From Porphyromonas gingivalis ATCC 33277 (lineage in GTDB: Bacteria > Bacteroidota > Bacteroidia > Bacteroidales > Porphyromonadaceae): DNA of 64,000 nt. The first letter of the stretch is position 1. Each line of letters opens with the position of its first letter. The stretch is taken from positions 1,164,501 to 1,228,500 of the forward strand of contig NC_010729.1 of NCBI RefSeq assembly GCF_000010505.1, read 5' to 3'. A program made the translations under genes and the position numbers. The notes beneath the pieces are model-generated. The model was not told the origin of the DNA and ran no database searches. It worked only from the letters and a program-made list of their open reading frames with translations. Below are positions 8,809-16,970 of this stretch, piece after piece.

Positions 8809-10059
8809 TTAGTTAGCGACGATCGATTCCAGTAGACGAGCATATTGTTTGGCTTCCTCTTCACGCGAAAAAGTGGAGATAAAATTCCTGTTTGGGTTCC
8901 GAAGAGAAGTATCCCCTTCTGCCTTCCAGCGAGTGTATTGATCACTCAGGAATGTGGCTACCTCTTCTGTCGTCTGTGCAGCCAATCCTGCCTCGGCCTC
9001 CGATATAATATCTGCCACGATAGCTTCATCGCTCCTTACCATCAGGATGGGTTTTTCCATGGCCAGTGACTCGAATAGCTTGGTCGATACTATACCATGG
9101 GGGCCTCCGGGCTTCTCTGTGTTGCCCAGTTGGAGCAGGACACTGCTATGGCGGAGAATTTCGGGTACCTGAACAGCCGGGACCATCGGGAAAAAGCGGC
9201 ACATATCCTTCAGAGCATACTGCCGAATGAATGGTTGCAGGATGGAGCGGGAGTGTTCGTCCACATACCAGTGCAGCTCTATTCGTCTCTCTTTGCGCAC
9301 CTCCTGAAGAGTTTCAGAAGCCAAAGCTTCGAACAAAAGGGTAGGATCGTGCATTCCCGGAGTCAGCAATCGTCCTGTATAGGAGAGGATGAATTTGTCA
9401 CAAGGAAGCGATCCTCGAGAAAAAAGCTCGGGATCATATCCATTGTAGATCAATTCTGTACGAGGATTAACTTCTGCGAGCAGATTGCAGTGCCAGGGTG
9501 ATACCGAAACTACACGATCAGCTTTGTGGAGATAATGGTTTCGGAGAGAAATATAGCGGTGTCGAAGCCACTTCATCAGCAGACTTGGCAGTCGCTTGCC
9601 ACGAGGAAGAAATTCGTAGTTGCTGTACTGTTCGATCACATCGCGGCAATCCGCCACCCAGGGCAATCGATGTGCCTGTGCATAGCGGCAAGCCGTAGCA
9701 AGGGGAAACTTGCGATAGGTAAGACAAAGTATAGCATCGAATTTGACACTGGGAAAAGCTTTCGCCGCTTCTTTGTAGAATCGCTCTTCTTTCTGCTCCC
9801 AAAGCAATTCGCTGAACAGACGAGCTGAACGAATCGCCTGAGACAGAAACGAAGCCGAAGAGAGATCGATAGCCGTTACCGGAATATCACTGCAAAATCC
9901 ACCAAACACATCGCCGTGCGACTGGGATGCCGGAGTCGGCATTTTTTCCGTTATTACAAAAGGTTCCCAACCAAATCGAGGCAGATATTTGGTCAGATAG
10001 GCAGCTCTCGGAGCAAAAGCCGGAGGGAAGATATCGGCGAAGATGAGTACCCGTTTCAT
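8809..10059 (-). CDS. GT4/GT1-type glycosyltransferase
   Basis: I start this gene at 10059 (MKRVLIFADIFPP), which overlaps the upstream stop by ATGA; the open frame runs further upstream but only inside the neighbouring gene. The roughly 416-aa product has a GT-B layout: an N-terminal Rossmann segment with FADIFPPAFAPRAAYL, a linker, and a C-terminal half with LSYTGRLL and a nucleotide-sugar segment HGIVSTKLFESLAMEKPIL containing the E-x7-type site. It should transfer a sugar from a nucleotide donor during surface glycan synthesis. The neighbours (deacetylase-like and FemAB-like genes) support envelope work; donor and acceptor are unknown. Confidence 0.85.
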   Translation of the reverse strand: MKRVLIFADIFPPAFAPRAAYLTKYLPRFGWEPFVITEKMPTPASQSHGDVFGGFCSDIPVTAIDLSSASFLSQAIRSARLFSELLWEQKEERFYKEAAKAFPSVKFDAILCLTYRKFPLATACRYAQAHRLPWVADCRDVIEQYSNYEFLPRGKRLPSLLMKWLRHRYISLRNHYLHKADRVVSVSPWHCNLLAEVNPRTELIYNGYDPELFSRGSLPCDKFILSYTGRLLTPGMHDPTLLFEALASETLQEVRKERRIELHWYVDEHSRSILQPFIRQYALKDMCRFFPMVPAVQVPEILRHSSVLLQLGNTEKPGGPHGIVSTKLFESLAMEKPILMVRSDEAIVADIISEAEAGLAAQTTEEVATFLSDQYTRWKAEGDTSLRNPNRNFISTFSREEEAKQYARLLESIVAN

Positions 10060-11417
10060 TGGTCGATGGCCGTTTCGTAGTCGAAAGATTCCTCCTCTTG
10101 TTTTTCCTCCATGGTTTCTATCAGCCTCAGTACTTCTCGATACAAACGGGCATGCCAGGGATGAATGTCGCGAGAGAGATATTCGTTGTGCCAAAGGAGT
10201 GTGGCTTCTCCTCCGTGGATGAAAGTATGCTTCAGCAGTTCCTTGCACAACTCTATGGCTGTAGCTTCGTCCAGGCCCATATACTCTTGCCTGTGCAGCG
10301 TACAATCCATCAGTGTAAGTGGGTGCAGGATCAGCTCGGTCAGCCGTCTTGTGGAAGGCATAATGAAGCGAACGGGACGGGATGTACCAAGGCGGAAACC
10401 TGCAACATCGGCATACCCCATGGTGTAATCGTGCCTGATACCTGCCGAGATCAGGGCTTGCATGTCCTCCGGCTCACGAGCTGCAAGGTAGTGATGCCTG
10501 TTGCAGTCGACTGCCATATCGGTATCGCTCATAAGTCGCTTGCGCTGCTTTCCGATTAGTTCGGGGTTCAGACCGGCAGAGTAGTTGCTGTGAAGCCCTA
10601 TCACTATTCCATTGTTTTTAACCAAAGATCGGAGCGATTGATAGAGCGGTTTTCTCAGCGAATAGTTCGGTGCATCCTGTGGGGCCTTTCCGGGTGCTTT
10701 GAAGAAGAAGATAATCCGACAGCGATCCGGCATTTTGCTGCGCAATATTTTATCCCAATCCACAAAACGGGGAAAAGTGAAGAAACGATCACTTGCCGGA
10801 TTGGCATAAGCCAGACGGAAAGCCTTGAAGGGAGATTTGCGTTCCTTGATCAATGCTCGGGCAAAACTTCTCCATCCTCTGTACTCGAACGGTTCGTCTA
10901 CGTCATGCGTCAGATTCACCATGGAGAAATGGGGGACTGGGTCTTTTACCGGCCAGCCCATCTGACGAATTTTGGTGCGCAGAATGGCCCCGTATTCATC
11001 TACTACAGGACGCTGTAGAAATCCTGCTTTGAAAAGCAAGGACTCTCTTCCCGGAAATCGTCCGTGTATATCTCGAAGTTTACGCCGGTACATCTCTTCG
11101 TAGCGGGAGATCAGAAAATATGTAGAGGCGACAATGTCGGCATTCAGCACCAGTGTGTCGCTCTCTTCCAACAGCTCTTCGGTCGGCTCTCCAAAAAGGA
11201 GAGGTACGCCCTCCCATTCTTTCAGCGGTAACAAGGGAAAAGCCTTATCGGTACCGTAAATATCCGAATCGAAGAAGTTTGAAGCACGGATGACAATGCT
11301 GTATCGGGACATCTCGCTCTGCTTCGAGGTATAACCGATGCGACTGAGGAGCTGATCGTTTCCGCTTTCATCTCCGATCAGAAAGCGAATGATGTAGTGG
11401 ATTACTTCAGTATTCAT
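10056..11417 (-). CDS. Polysaccharide deacetylase-like protein with DUF7033-type N-terminus
   Basis: The 453-aa protein has an N-terminal region of about 150 residues of unassigned type and a C-terminal NodB/polysaccharide-deacetylase-like barrel. Catalytic landmarks are LTHDVDEPFEYRG (the T-H-D-D type motif), IGLHSNYSAG, RHHYL and a late WHN. Such enzymes remove N-acetyl groups from sugars. No signal peptide is evident, so it may act on cytoplasmic glycan precursors. It overlaps both neighbours by 4 bp (ATGA), which puts it in a coupled operon with a glycosyltransferase and an acyltransferase. Confidence 0.8.
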   Translation of the reverse strand: MNTEVIHYIIRFLIGDESGNDQLLSRIGYTSKQSEMSRYSIVIRASNFFDSDIYGTDKAFPLLPLKEWEGVPLLFGEPTEELLEESDTLVLNADIVASTYFLISRYEEMYRRKLRDIHGRFPGRESLLFKAGFLQRPVVDEYGAILRTKIRQMGWPVKDPVPHFSMVNLTHDVDEPFEYRGWRSFARALIKERKSPFKAFRLAYANPASDRFFTFPRFVDWDKILRSKMPDRCRIIFFFKAPGKAPQDAPNYSLRKPLYQSLRSLVKNNGIVIGLHSNYSAGLNPELIGKQRKRLMSDTDMAVDCNRHHYLAAREPEDMQALISAGIRHDYTMGYADVAGFRLGTSRPVRFIMPSTRRLTELILHPLTLMDCTLHRQEYMGLDEATAIELCKELLKHTFIHGGEATLLWHNEYLSRDIHPWHARLYREVLRLIETMEEKQEEESFDYETAIDQ

Positions 11418-12382
11418 ACCTGTTTTTGCTGACCGGTATCATGAAAGGCTCGCCATTTACGTCTTAGTCGGCCATATAAGCCAATCCGACCTTTGGATAG
11501 TCGGAAATAAGGTGTTTGTATACCTCCGAACGAGCGGAAGAATCCCTCTACCCCCTCCAACATGGAACCTTCGAAGTCAAATGTATGAATGCCTTCCATC
11601 TCACAAGCCCTCCAAATGGCCTCATACAGGGCAAAAGCTCCGGCATTGCGCCCCTGTCCTTCACGAATTTGGCCGGAAGCAATCGTGTAGGCCGTGTTAT
11701 GATCGTGGGCGAGGAAGACGGCAGCCAGTAGACGCCCTTCGCTATCTTCACAACCGACTATTTCACCTGCATGCCTTTCGATGGCGACTTCCGCCAGCCG
11801 CTGCAATGTCTCCACTGCAAATCCTTTTGCTTCCTGTCGGGACATGGATATACGGCAGAGGCGCAGCAGGTCGTCCACCGTGGCCGACGTACAGCGGAGT
11901 CCGTCTCTTTCAGCCTTACGTATCTTCTTCATGGCGTCGGGGCGAATAGCCATCCGTACGACATCGATTCCAGGGCTTAGATCTATCCTGTACGTATATC
12001 GCGTAGTCTGAGAGTAACCTTGCCAGTAATAAGGGAGCCAATCGGTAAAATCCTTGGAGTATTGTACCATAAAGGACTTATGAGGCGGAAGCATGGAGCG
12101 CAGCATATCGTGTACCCTACGATGGGTACGAAAGGAGGTCGTGCTGTCTTCGTTTATACCTATGAAACTGTAGGATCCCAAAAACTGGGTGAAGGGCGGC
12201 ATGCTGATATGACCAGGTACCGGCATATAGCAGGGCATCACACCTGAAACCGTCCCTTCCTCCTCAAGGACGAAAGCCATCCATTCATCGAAACCGCATA
12301 CAGCATCCAGCCACCAATCCTGCAGGTATAGAGGGATGGGCATTCCTTGCCGGCATAGCTCCCGATAGCGTTGCTTCATCAC
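11414..12382 (-). CDS. FemAB/BioF2-like GNAT acyltransferase
   Basis: The 322-aa protein resembles GNAT proteins of the FemAB/BioF2-like group: an N-terminal half starting with a YLQDWWLDAVCG segment, a basic turn AMKKIRKAERDG, and a C-terminal acyltransferase half (TAYTIASG, NAGAFALYEAIWRACE, FDFEGSMLEGVEGFFRSFG). Related proteins attach amino acids or acyl groups to cell-envelope precursors. The last gene with which it shares a strand upstream is recA (70-bp gap, no terminator seen). Substrate unknown. Confidence 0.8.
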   Translation of the reverse strand: MMKQRYRELCRQGMPIPLYLQDWWLDAVCGFDEWMAFVLEEEGTVSGVMPCYMPVPGHISMPPFTQFLGSYSFIGINEDSTTSFRTHRRVHDMLRSMLPPHKSFMVQYSKDFTDWLPYYWQGYSQTTRYTYRIDLSPGIDVVRMAIRPDAMKKIRKAERDGLRCTSATVDDLLRLCRISMSRQEAKGFAVETLQRLAEVAIERHAGEIVGCEDSEGRLLAAVFLAHDHNTAYTIASGQIREGQGRNAGAFALYEAIWRACEMEGIHTFDFEGSMLEGVEGFFRSFGGIQTPYFRLSKGRIGLYGRLRRKWRAFHDTGQQKQV

Positions 12383-12452
12383 TATCCAAGGGAAGAGACC
12401 GAAAAGCCTCCGATGCGCTCAAACGCCTTCAGTCTCCTCATCCAAGATTGCT

Positions 12453-13475
12453 TTATGAATGTTTGTTGCGAATGGCTTCGCGTATTTTTTCAGTCAGTTC
12501 TTCGGCCAATTCTTCATTGTCCCGAATCATTTCCTTGGCAGCCTCACGTCCCTGTCCCAGCTTCGTATCGCCATAGCTGAACCACGATCCGCTCTTCTTG
12601 ATAATATCCAGCTCTACACCCAAATCGATAATCTCGCCGGAACGCGAAATACCTTCTCCGAATACGATGTCGAACTCTGCTTTGCGGAATGGAGGAGCCA
12701 CCTTGTTTTTCAACACTTTCACCTTGGTCAGGTGTCCCATGATCTCTTCGCCATCCTTGATCGGTGTGCTCTTGCGAATGTCGATGCGGATGGATGCATA
12801 GAATTTCAGTGCATTCCCCCCTGTGGTGGTCTCCGGATTGCCGAACAAAACACCGATCTTCTCTCGTAGCTGGTTGATGAAGATACAGGTTGTATTGGAT
12901 TTGCTGATGGCTCCGGTCATCTTACGCAGTGCTTGCGACATCAGACGGGCATGCAAACCAACCTTGTTGTCCCCCATTTCACCCTCTATTTCCGCTTTGG
13001 GCGTGAGGGCTGCGACAGAGTCAATGACTATAATGTCGACAGCAGAAGAGCGAATCAGTTGCTCGGCGATTTCCAAAGCCTGTTCACCGTTGTCCGGCTG
13101 TGCTATCCAGAGATTATCCACATTGACGCCCAACTTTTCGGCATAGGTGCGGTCGAAAGCATGTTCCGCATCGATGATGGCCGCCAAGCCACCTGCTTTC
13201 TGCGCTTCGGCAATGGCATGGATAGCCAGAGTGGTCTTACCGGAAGATTCCGGTCCGTATATCTCGATAATACGTCCGCGAGGGTAACCGCCTACACCGA
13301 GAGCCAAATCCAAACCGATGGAGCCGGAGGGGATAACGCTTACATCCTCCACCGTATTGGCTCCCATATTCATGATAGCACCTTTTCCGAATGTCTTCTC
13401 TATCTTCTCCGTGGCCATTCGCAGGGCTTGCAGTTTCTTCTCATCCTGCACCGTGGGTATCTTTTCTTCTGCCAT
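12453..13475 (-). CDS. recA: RecA recombinase
   Basis: The 340-aa product is full-length RecA, the ATP-dependent strand-exchange protein of homologous recombination. The Walker A motif GPESSGKT is at 74-81, the Walker B region ends in [11 protein letters not shown], and the MAW-type loops are intact ([15 protein letters not shown]). The gene is 20 bp after bcp on the same strand, so the two probably share the -7 box at 13979-13986. I do not see a LexA-type dyad in front of either gene. The linkage to a peroxiredoxin suggests coupling of recombination capacity to oxidative stress, which is inference. Confidence 0.98.
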   Translation of the reverse strand: MAEEKIPTVQDEKKLQALRMATEKIEKTFGKGAIMNMGANTVEDVSVIPSGSIGLDLALGVGGYPRGRIIEIYGPESSGKTTLAIHAIAEAQKAGGLAAIIDAEHAFDRTYAEKLGVNVDNLWIAQPDNGEQALEIAEQLIRSSAVDIIVIDSVAALTPKAEIEGEMGDNKVGLHARLMSQALRKMTGAISKSNTTCIFINQLREKIGVLFGNPETTTGGNALKFYASIRIDIRKSTPIKDGEEIMGHLTKVKVLKNKVAPPFRKAEFDIVFGEGISRSGEIIDLGVELDIIKKSGSWFSYGDTKLGQGREAAKEMIRDNEELAEELTEKIREAIRNKHS

Positions 13476-13495
13476 ATGTCTTTTCTTGTTCTGTA

Positions 13496-13951
13496 TTATC
13501 CGTTTAGTATCTGATCGGCATGGTCTTTGGTCTTGACCTCTTTGCCTCTGATGATGCGTGTGACTACGCCCTCCTCATCCGTGAGGAAAGTAGTGCGCTC
13601 GGTCCCCATATATTTGCGTCCGTACATGCTTTTTTCCACCCAAACACCGAAAAGTTCGTTGAGACGCACTTCCTCGTCCACGATCAGCGGAAAAGGAAGC
13701 TCGTACTTCTCTCGGAAATTGCGATGGCTCTTGGCCGAATCACGACTCACTCCGATGATTTCGTAGCCGGCAGCACGAAGTGTGCTATGACCGTCGCGCA
13801 GGCTGCATGCCTGTGCCGTACATCCCGAAGTATTGTCTTTGGGGTAGAAATATAGTGCGATCTTTCGTCCGCGATAATCGTCTCTTTTGACCTCGTTCCC
13901 GTCTTGGTCTATCCCAAGAATCTCAGGAATACGGTCTCCTATTTGTATCAT
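13496..13951 (-). CDS. bcp: Thiol peroxidase of the Bcp/PrxQ family
   Basis: I start at 13951 ([10 protein letters not shown]), giving 151 aa, the usual Bcp length. The open frame has 16 more codons upstream, but the -7 box at 13979-13986 falls in them. The protein is a cytoplasmic thioredoxin-fold peroxidase that reduces hydroperoxides with thiol donors. The peroxidatic cysteine is C44 in [10 protein letters not shown] and the resolving cysteine C49 lies five residues later, as in PrxQ. It is the first gene of an apparent operon bcp-recA-FemAB-like-deacetylase-like-glycosyltransferase-DAHPS/CM-folK. Confidence 0.95.
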   Translation of the reverse strand: MIQIGDRIPEILGIDQDGNEVKRDDYRGRKIALYFYPKDNTSGCTAQACSLRDGHSTLRAAGYEIIGVSRDSAKSHRNFREKYELPFPLIVDEEVRLNELFGVWVEKSMYGRKYMGTERTTFLTDEEGVVTRIIRGKEVKTKDHADQILNG

Positions 13952-13978
13952 TGCTCCGTCTGTCTGAATTATATCAAA

Positions 13979-13986
13979 CAAAGGTA
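13979..13986 (-). promoter_or_regulatory. -7 box of the bcp-recA operon
   Basis: TACCTTTG on the minus strand matches TAnnTTTG and lies 27 bp ahead of the chosen bcp ATG. Its position argues against the longer bcp frame. Confidence 0.6.
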
Positions 13987-14084
13987 ACAAAAAGGTCATA
14001 CCCTACAGTTCCTATTTTAGAAAGTATCTCGATTGTAATTTCCAATAGTAAATGCAACACGCTATAAACAAAAACACACCGAGG

Positions 14085-14162
14085 GGTAATCGCATTTCAG
14101 CCACTAACGTACATCTAAAGCTCATGATGCTACGCTCTGTTATCAAACAAGTGCGAATTCAT
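14085..14162 (+). repeat. Left arm of a diverged ~80-bp inverted repeat
   Basis: This stretch is matched, inverted and with scattered differences, at 15722-15800. The best block is GTTATCAAACAAGTGCGAAT, together with GGTAATCGCATTT and GATGCTAC. The pair flanks the first IS195-type copy. The rest of 14000-14494 has no gene I can support; a further copy of TTCAAACGCGATCGCCCTGA lies near 14205. Confidence 0.65.
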
Positions 14163-14494
14163 ATGTCAGAGATTCAAATTATAGAGGGAAGAGACTAAAA
14201 ATTTTCAAACGCGATCGCCCTGACAGGCTGCCCCGTGGCCGACGCATTAAATTGGTTTTGCGGCTTCATGCGAGCGAGTTTCTCCTCATTGGTATTGTTG
14301 GCTGCTACTGTGTACCGACGGTAGCCGGATGGATTATTGGAGCCGGAGGTGGTATCGGCTGGTATGGACGTAATGTGAATCAGACGCCACAGCGTGGCAC
14401 ACAAGATGCATACACGGGTAGCGAGGCGATGGTTGGAGGAGCACAAGTGCTGTTGCCGGTCATGTCGTTGGACGTCTCAAAGGGGCACTCATTA

Positions 14495-15564
14495 ACGTCA
14501 GTTCGATCTAAGCGGAAATAGGAAAGTTAGGGTTTCTGATGATTTCAATATTGAGTTCAGGCTTTTTAGGCAGGATGTTGTAAGCGATGATACCGGAGAT
14601 CAGGTTGGTGACAAAATTGTTGACACTGCGATGTCTCGTGTGCTCTATCTGACAGACATTTTTGAGCATATCATTGACCGTTTCGATCAAGGCTCTCTTT
14701 CTCAATAAAACTTTGTCATATAGATGCATCAGGGAGTTCTTCATGTTCTTTTTGATTTTGGTTATCATGTGGATGTCATCGACAAAGAGCCGGTCAAAAA
14801 GGTTTTGGGAAATGTAGCCTCTATCGGCAATGAGTTTGCCAAAAAGATTCTTGGTGAATGTTCCGTCTTTCAGAGGTTCTCTGTCATCACAATTGCCCGG
14901 TGTGATTTGATAGTTGATGATTTCACCCCTGTCGTTGATAACAATATGTAGCTTGAATCCATAAAACCAACCCATGGTGCTTTTGCCTTTTTGAGCCCAT
15001 CCCCTCATTGTCCTATGCCCATGAGCTCGTTTGATATGACAAGCCTTCAGTGGGGTGGAATCGATGAAAGAGATGCCTGTACATTGACCCAAACAACACA
15101 TATTGAGAAATGCTATCAGCTTGAAACCCACCCTGCTTTGCAGCTCCACAAAGCGATTATAAGAGACAAGATGTGGAAACTCGGATCGACAAGAATGGGT
15201 GATGTATTGAAGATAAAAAGCTTTCAAATCTCGGTATCTTGACAGATGAAACAGGATCAGGATGGTCATGACCTCACTGTCCGACATCTTAAACTTTCTA
15301 TTCCTGCGTTTTTTGTCTGCCTCTTCGAGGGTCTTTTTCTTGATTGCTTCATCAAAAAGCTTGGAGAAATCATCTATGATGCAAAAAACATCAACTATAT
15401 TTGTCTTCATAAAGTAGCGTTTTGTTTGTTCGTATCTTATTGATTGTCAACAGCTAAGATACAAATAATTCGCTACTTTTTCAAGCATAATGCCCACGTC
15501 CTTTGGGCGTTTACCACTAATCAGAAAACAAATTCATTGGCTTTTTCTTACGTCGAACTGACGT
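14495..15564 (-). mobile_element. IS982-family element, IS195/ISPg3-like, copy 1 (intact)
   Basis: The 1070-bp element ends in ACGTCAGTTCGA inverted repeats and is flanked by the 6-bp direct repeat TCATTA (14489-14494 and 15565-15570), so it arrived by transposition. It carries one transposase gene on the minus strand. Size and family fit IS195/ISPg3 of P. gingivalis from memory. Confidence 0.93.
14508..15410 (-). CDS. IS982-family transposase, copy 1
   Basis: The 300-aa DDE transposase shows the acidic triad in SFIDSTPLKA, LIADRGYISQ and ALIETVNDM, with the basic RHRSVNNF segment typical of IS982-family enzymes near the C-terminus. It is identical, as far as I can compare, to the copy 4 product, and differs by a few residues from copies 2 and 3, so the copies are recent. 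The frame is intact and probably functional. Confidence 0.95.
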   Translation of the reverse strand: MKTNIVDVFCIIDDFSKLFDEAIKKKTLEEADKKRRNRKFKMSDSEVMTILILFHLSRYRDLKAFYLQYITHSCRSEFPHLVSYNRFVELQSRVGFKLIAFLNMCCLGQCTGISFIDSTPLKACHIKRAHGHRTMRGWAQKGKSTMGWFYGFKLHIVINDRGEIINYQITPGNCDDREPLKDGTFTKNLFGKLIADRGYISQNLFDRLFVDDIHMITKIKKNMKNSLMHLYDKVLLRKRALIETVNDMLKNVCQIEHTRHRSVNNFVTNLISGIIAYNILPKKPELNIEIIRNPNFPISA

Positions 15565-15582
15565 TCATTAAAGGGGAGTAAA

Positions 15583-15648
15583 TTTCCACCAGTGGAAACT
15601 TAATTTTCCACTGGTGGAAAGACAACTTTCCACTTGTGGAAATTCGGC
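15583..15648. repeat. Three 16-bp palindromes at exact 22-bp spacing
   Basis: TTTCCACCAGTGGAAA (15583), TTTCCACTGGTGGAAA (15605) and TTTCCACTTGTGGAAA (15627) are near-identical dyads repeated with a 22-bp period, two helical turns. They could bind a dimeric protein on one DNA face, or be another of the 22-bp arrays of this genome. They begin 18 bp after the end of IS copy 1. No gene starts within 200 bp. Confidence 0.85.
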
Positions 15649-15721
15649 GTGTACCAAATAGTCGCCTGACACACAATAATAATGAATGAACAAAAGTGCC
15701 TGCTTATTGTGCAAAGGTCCC

Positions 15722-15800
15722 ATTAATTCGTACTTGTTTGATAACCGAGTGTAGCAATCGTTAGGTCTATAAGTGTGTTAACAGTTCAAATGCGATTGCC
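15722..15800 (-). repeat. Right arm of the diverged ~80-bp inverted repeat
   Basis: Read on the minus strand this matches 14085-14162 with scattered changes (GGTTATCAAACAAGTACGAA shared block). Upstream, 15700-15720 contains GTGCAAAGGTCCC, one base off the IS1126 end. Between 15649 and 15832 I see no gene. Confidence 0.65.
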
Positions 15801-15832
15801 CTGATTCAGAATGCCGTTCGAATGCTTCTTCC

Positions 15833-15840
15833 TAAATTTG
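15833..15840 (+). promoter_or_regulatory. -7 box of the GldB-like/mnmE unit
   Basis: TAAATTTG fits TAnnTTTG and lies 56 bp before the GldB-like ATG. No clear -33 box. Confidence 0.45.
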
Positions 15841-15895
15841 CCTTAGTGTTGCACATATTTGTGGAGTGTACAACTAACAACAATACCGAATATCG

Positions 15896-16807
15896 ATGAA
15901 ACGAAATACGTATTTAGTGAAGAAAATACTACTTGTATTTTTGCTGTTTTTCTTTGCCTTTGCCCTTTCGGCACAAGAGGCGAAGGACTCCATTCGCTTT
16001 GTCCGCTTCGATAGCCTCTACTACGCTGCATCCCTTTCCCCCGATCCTAAGTCTGCCACGGAGCAGATAGTCCGCCGCGATCCTGCCAATGCCGACTGGT
16101 TGGCATACAGAGTACTGGATCCCAATGCACAGGAGGAAAGTCCCACCGAAGTACTCGTCCGCATGTATAGCCATCCGCAGCTTCGGCGTTTGTATGCCGA
16201 TACGGAAGCCTGCTATACAACTACTTTGGCCGACACCATAGCCGGAGAGATGAGGGCCGCATTCGAGCGATTGCGTGTATTGGATCCGCAGATGGCCATA
16301 CCACGTTACGTGGCCTTTCATGTCAGTGGCTTGCAACAGAGCGTCGTCGCTGTACCGGATCTGGTATCCGTTTCGATAGACAAGTATATCCGTCCCGACT
16401 ATCCCGTGTATCTGCAGTTTTTCAGCGAGTATGCGCGCCAAACCATGTCGCCCGAATATGTAGTGCGCGATGCCGTATTGGGCTGGATATGCTCCGAACG
16501 TCCGTTGCCTCGGGAGACGGTACTGACCTTGCAGTTCCAATTGGAGTATTGGGGCGATATATATCGGTTGATGAAGCAGGTTTTCCCTCAAGCCTCGGAC
16601 GAATGGCTGTTCGGTTTTACCTCGGATCAATTGCTTTGGATGAAGCAAAACAGGAAAATCCTATTGGACAATGCTCTTAAACGGGGCGAGATGGAGTCTT
16701 CTCAGCCGACTGTCACGGATCGGTACTTCAAGGAGTTGCCTCCCGATCAGCTGTTACCTCCCGAAGCTCCTCGCCTGATCGGTCATTGGCTTGGAACCAA
16801 CCTGTAA
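15896..16807 (+). CDS. GldB-like secreted protein
   Basis: The 303-aa protein has an N-terminal signal sequence (KKILLVFLLFFFAFALSAQ); no lipobox cysteine follows, so it looks secreted or periplasmic rather than lipid-anchored. It resembles the GldB family of gliding-motility-associated proteins: RFDSLYY near the start, SVSIDKYI, a central FFSEYARQTMSPEYVVRDA block and the C-terminal APRLIGHWLGTNL, which parallels the RIGQWIGW end of GldB. P. gingivalis does not glide but uses Gld/Por proteins for type IX secretion, so a link to that machinery is possible but unproven. mnmE follows in the same direction. Confidence 0.7.
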   Translation: MKRNTYLVKKILLVFLLFFFAFALSAQEAKDSIRFVRFDSLYYAASLSPDPKSATEQIVRRDPANADWLAYRVLDPNAQEESPTEVLVRMYSHPQLRRLYADTEACYTTTLADTIAGEMRAAFERLRVLDPQMAIPRYVAFHVSGLQQSVVAVPDLVSVSIDKYIRPDYPVYLQFFSEYARQTMSPEYVVRDAVLGWICSERPLPRETVLTLQFQLEYWGDIYRLMKQVFPQASDEWLFGFTSDQLLWMKQNRKILLDNALKRGEMESSQPTVTDRYFKELPPDQLLPPEAPRLIGHWLGTNL

Positions 16808-16970
16808 GCTCAGGTAGTATTAGGGCAACCGCATCAATATGATTTGTTTAGAGCGAGGAGCTTCGTTTCTTCCTCTGACTGAACTCCCTAATGGTTGTCC
16901 TGGTGCACATTGGTATTTATGGCACACCACCTATCTTTGCAACCGATCTCATTCAATCCTGACCTCCAAT

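Noticed and set aside
10060-10305. N-terminal extension of the GT4 glycosyltransferase
   Set aside because: It lies inside the upstream deacetylase-like gene in another frame and lacks GT features; the ATGA start at 10059 fits the family.
14195-14446. Minus-strand 83-codon frame before IS copy 1
   Set aside because: No start context or family resemblance; overlaps a plus-strand frame of similar length, so both are probably chance.
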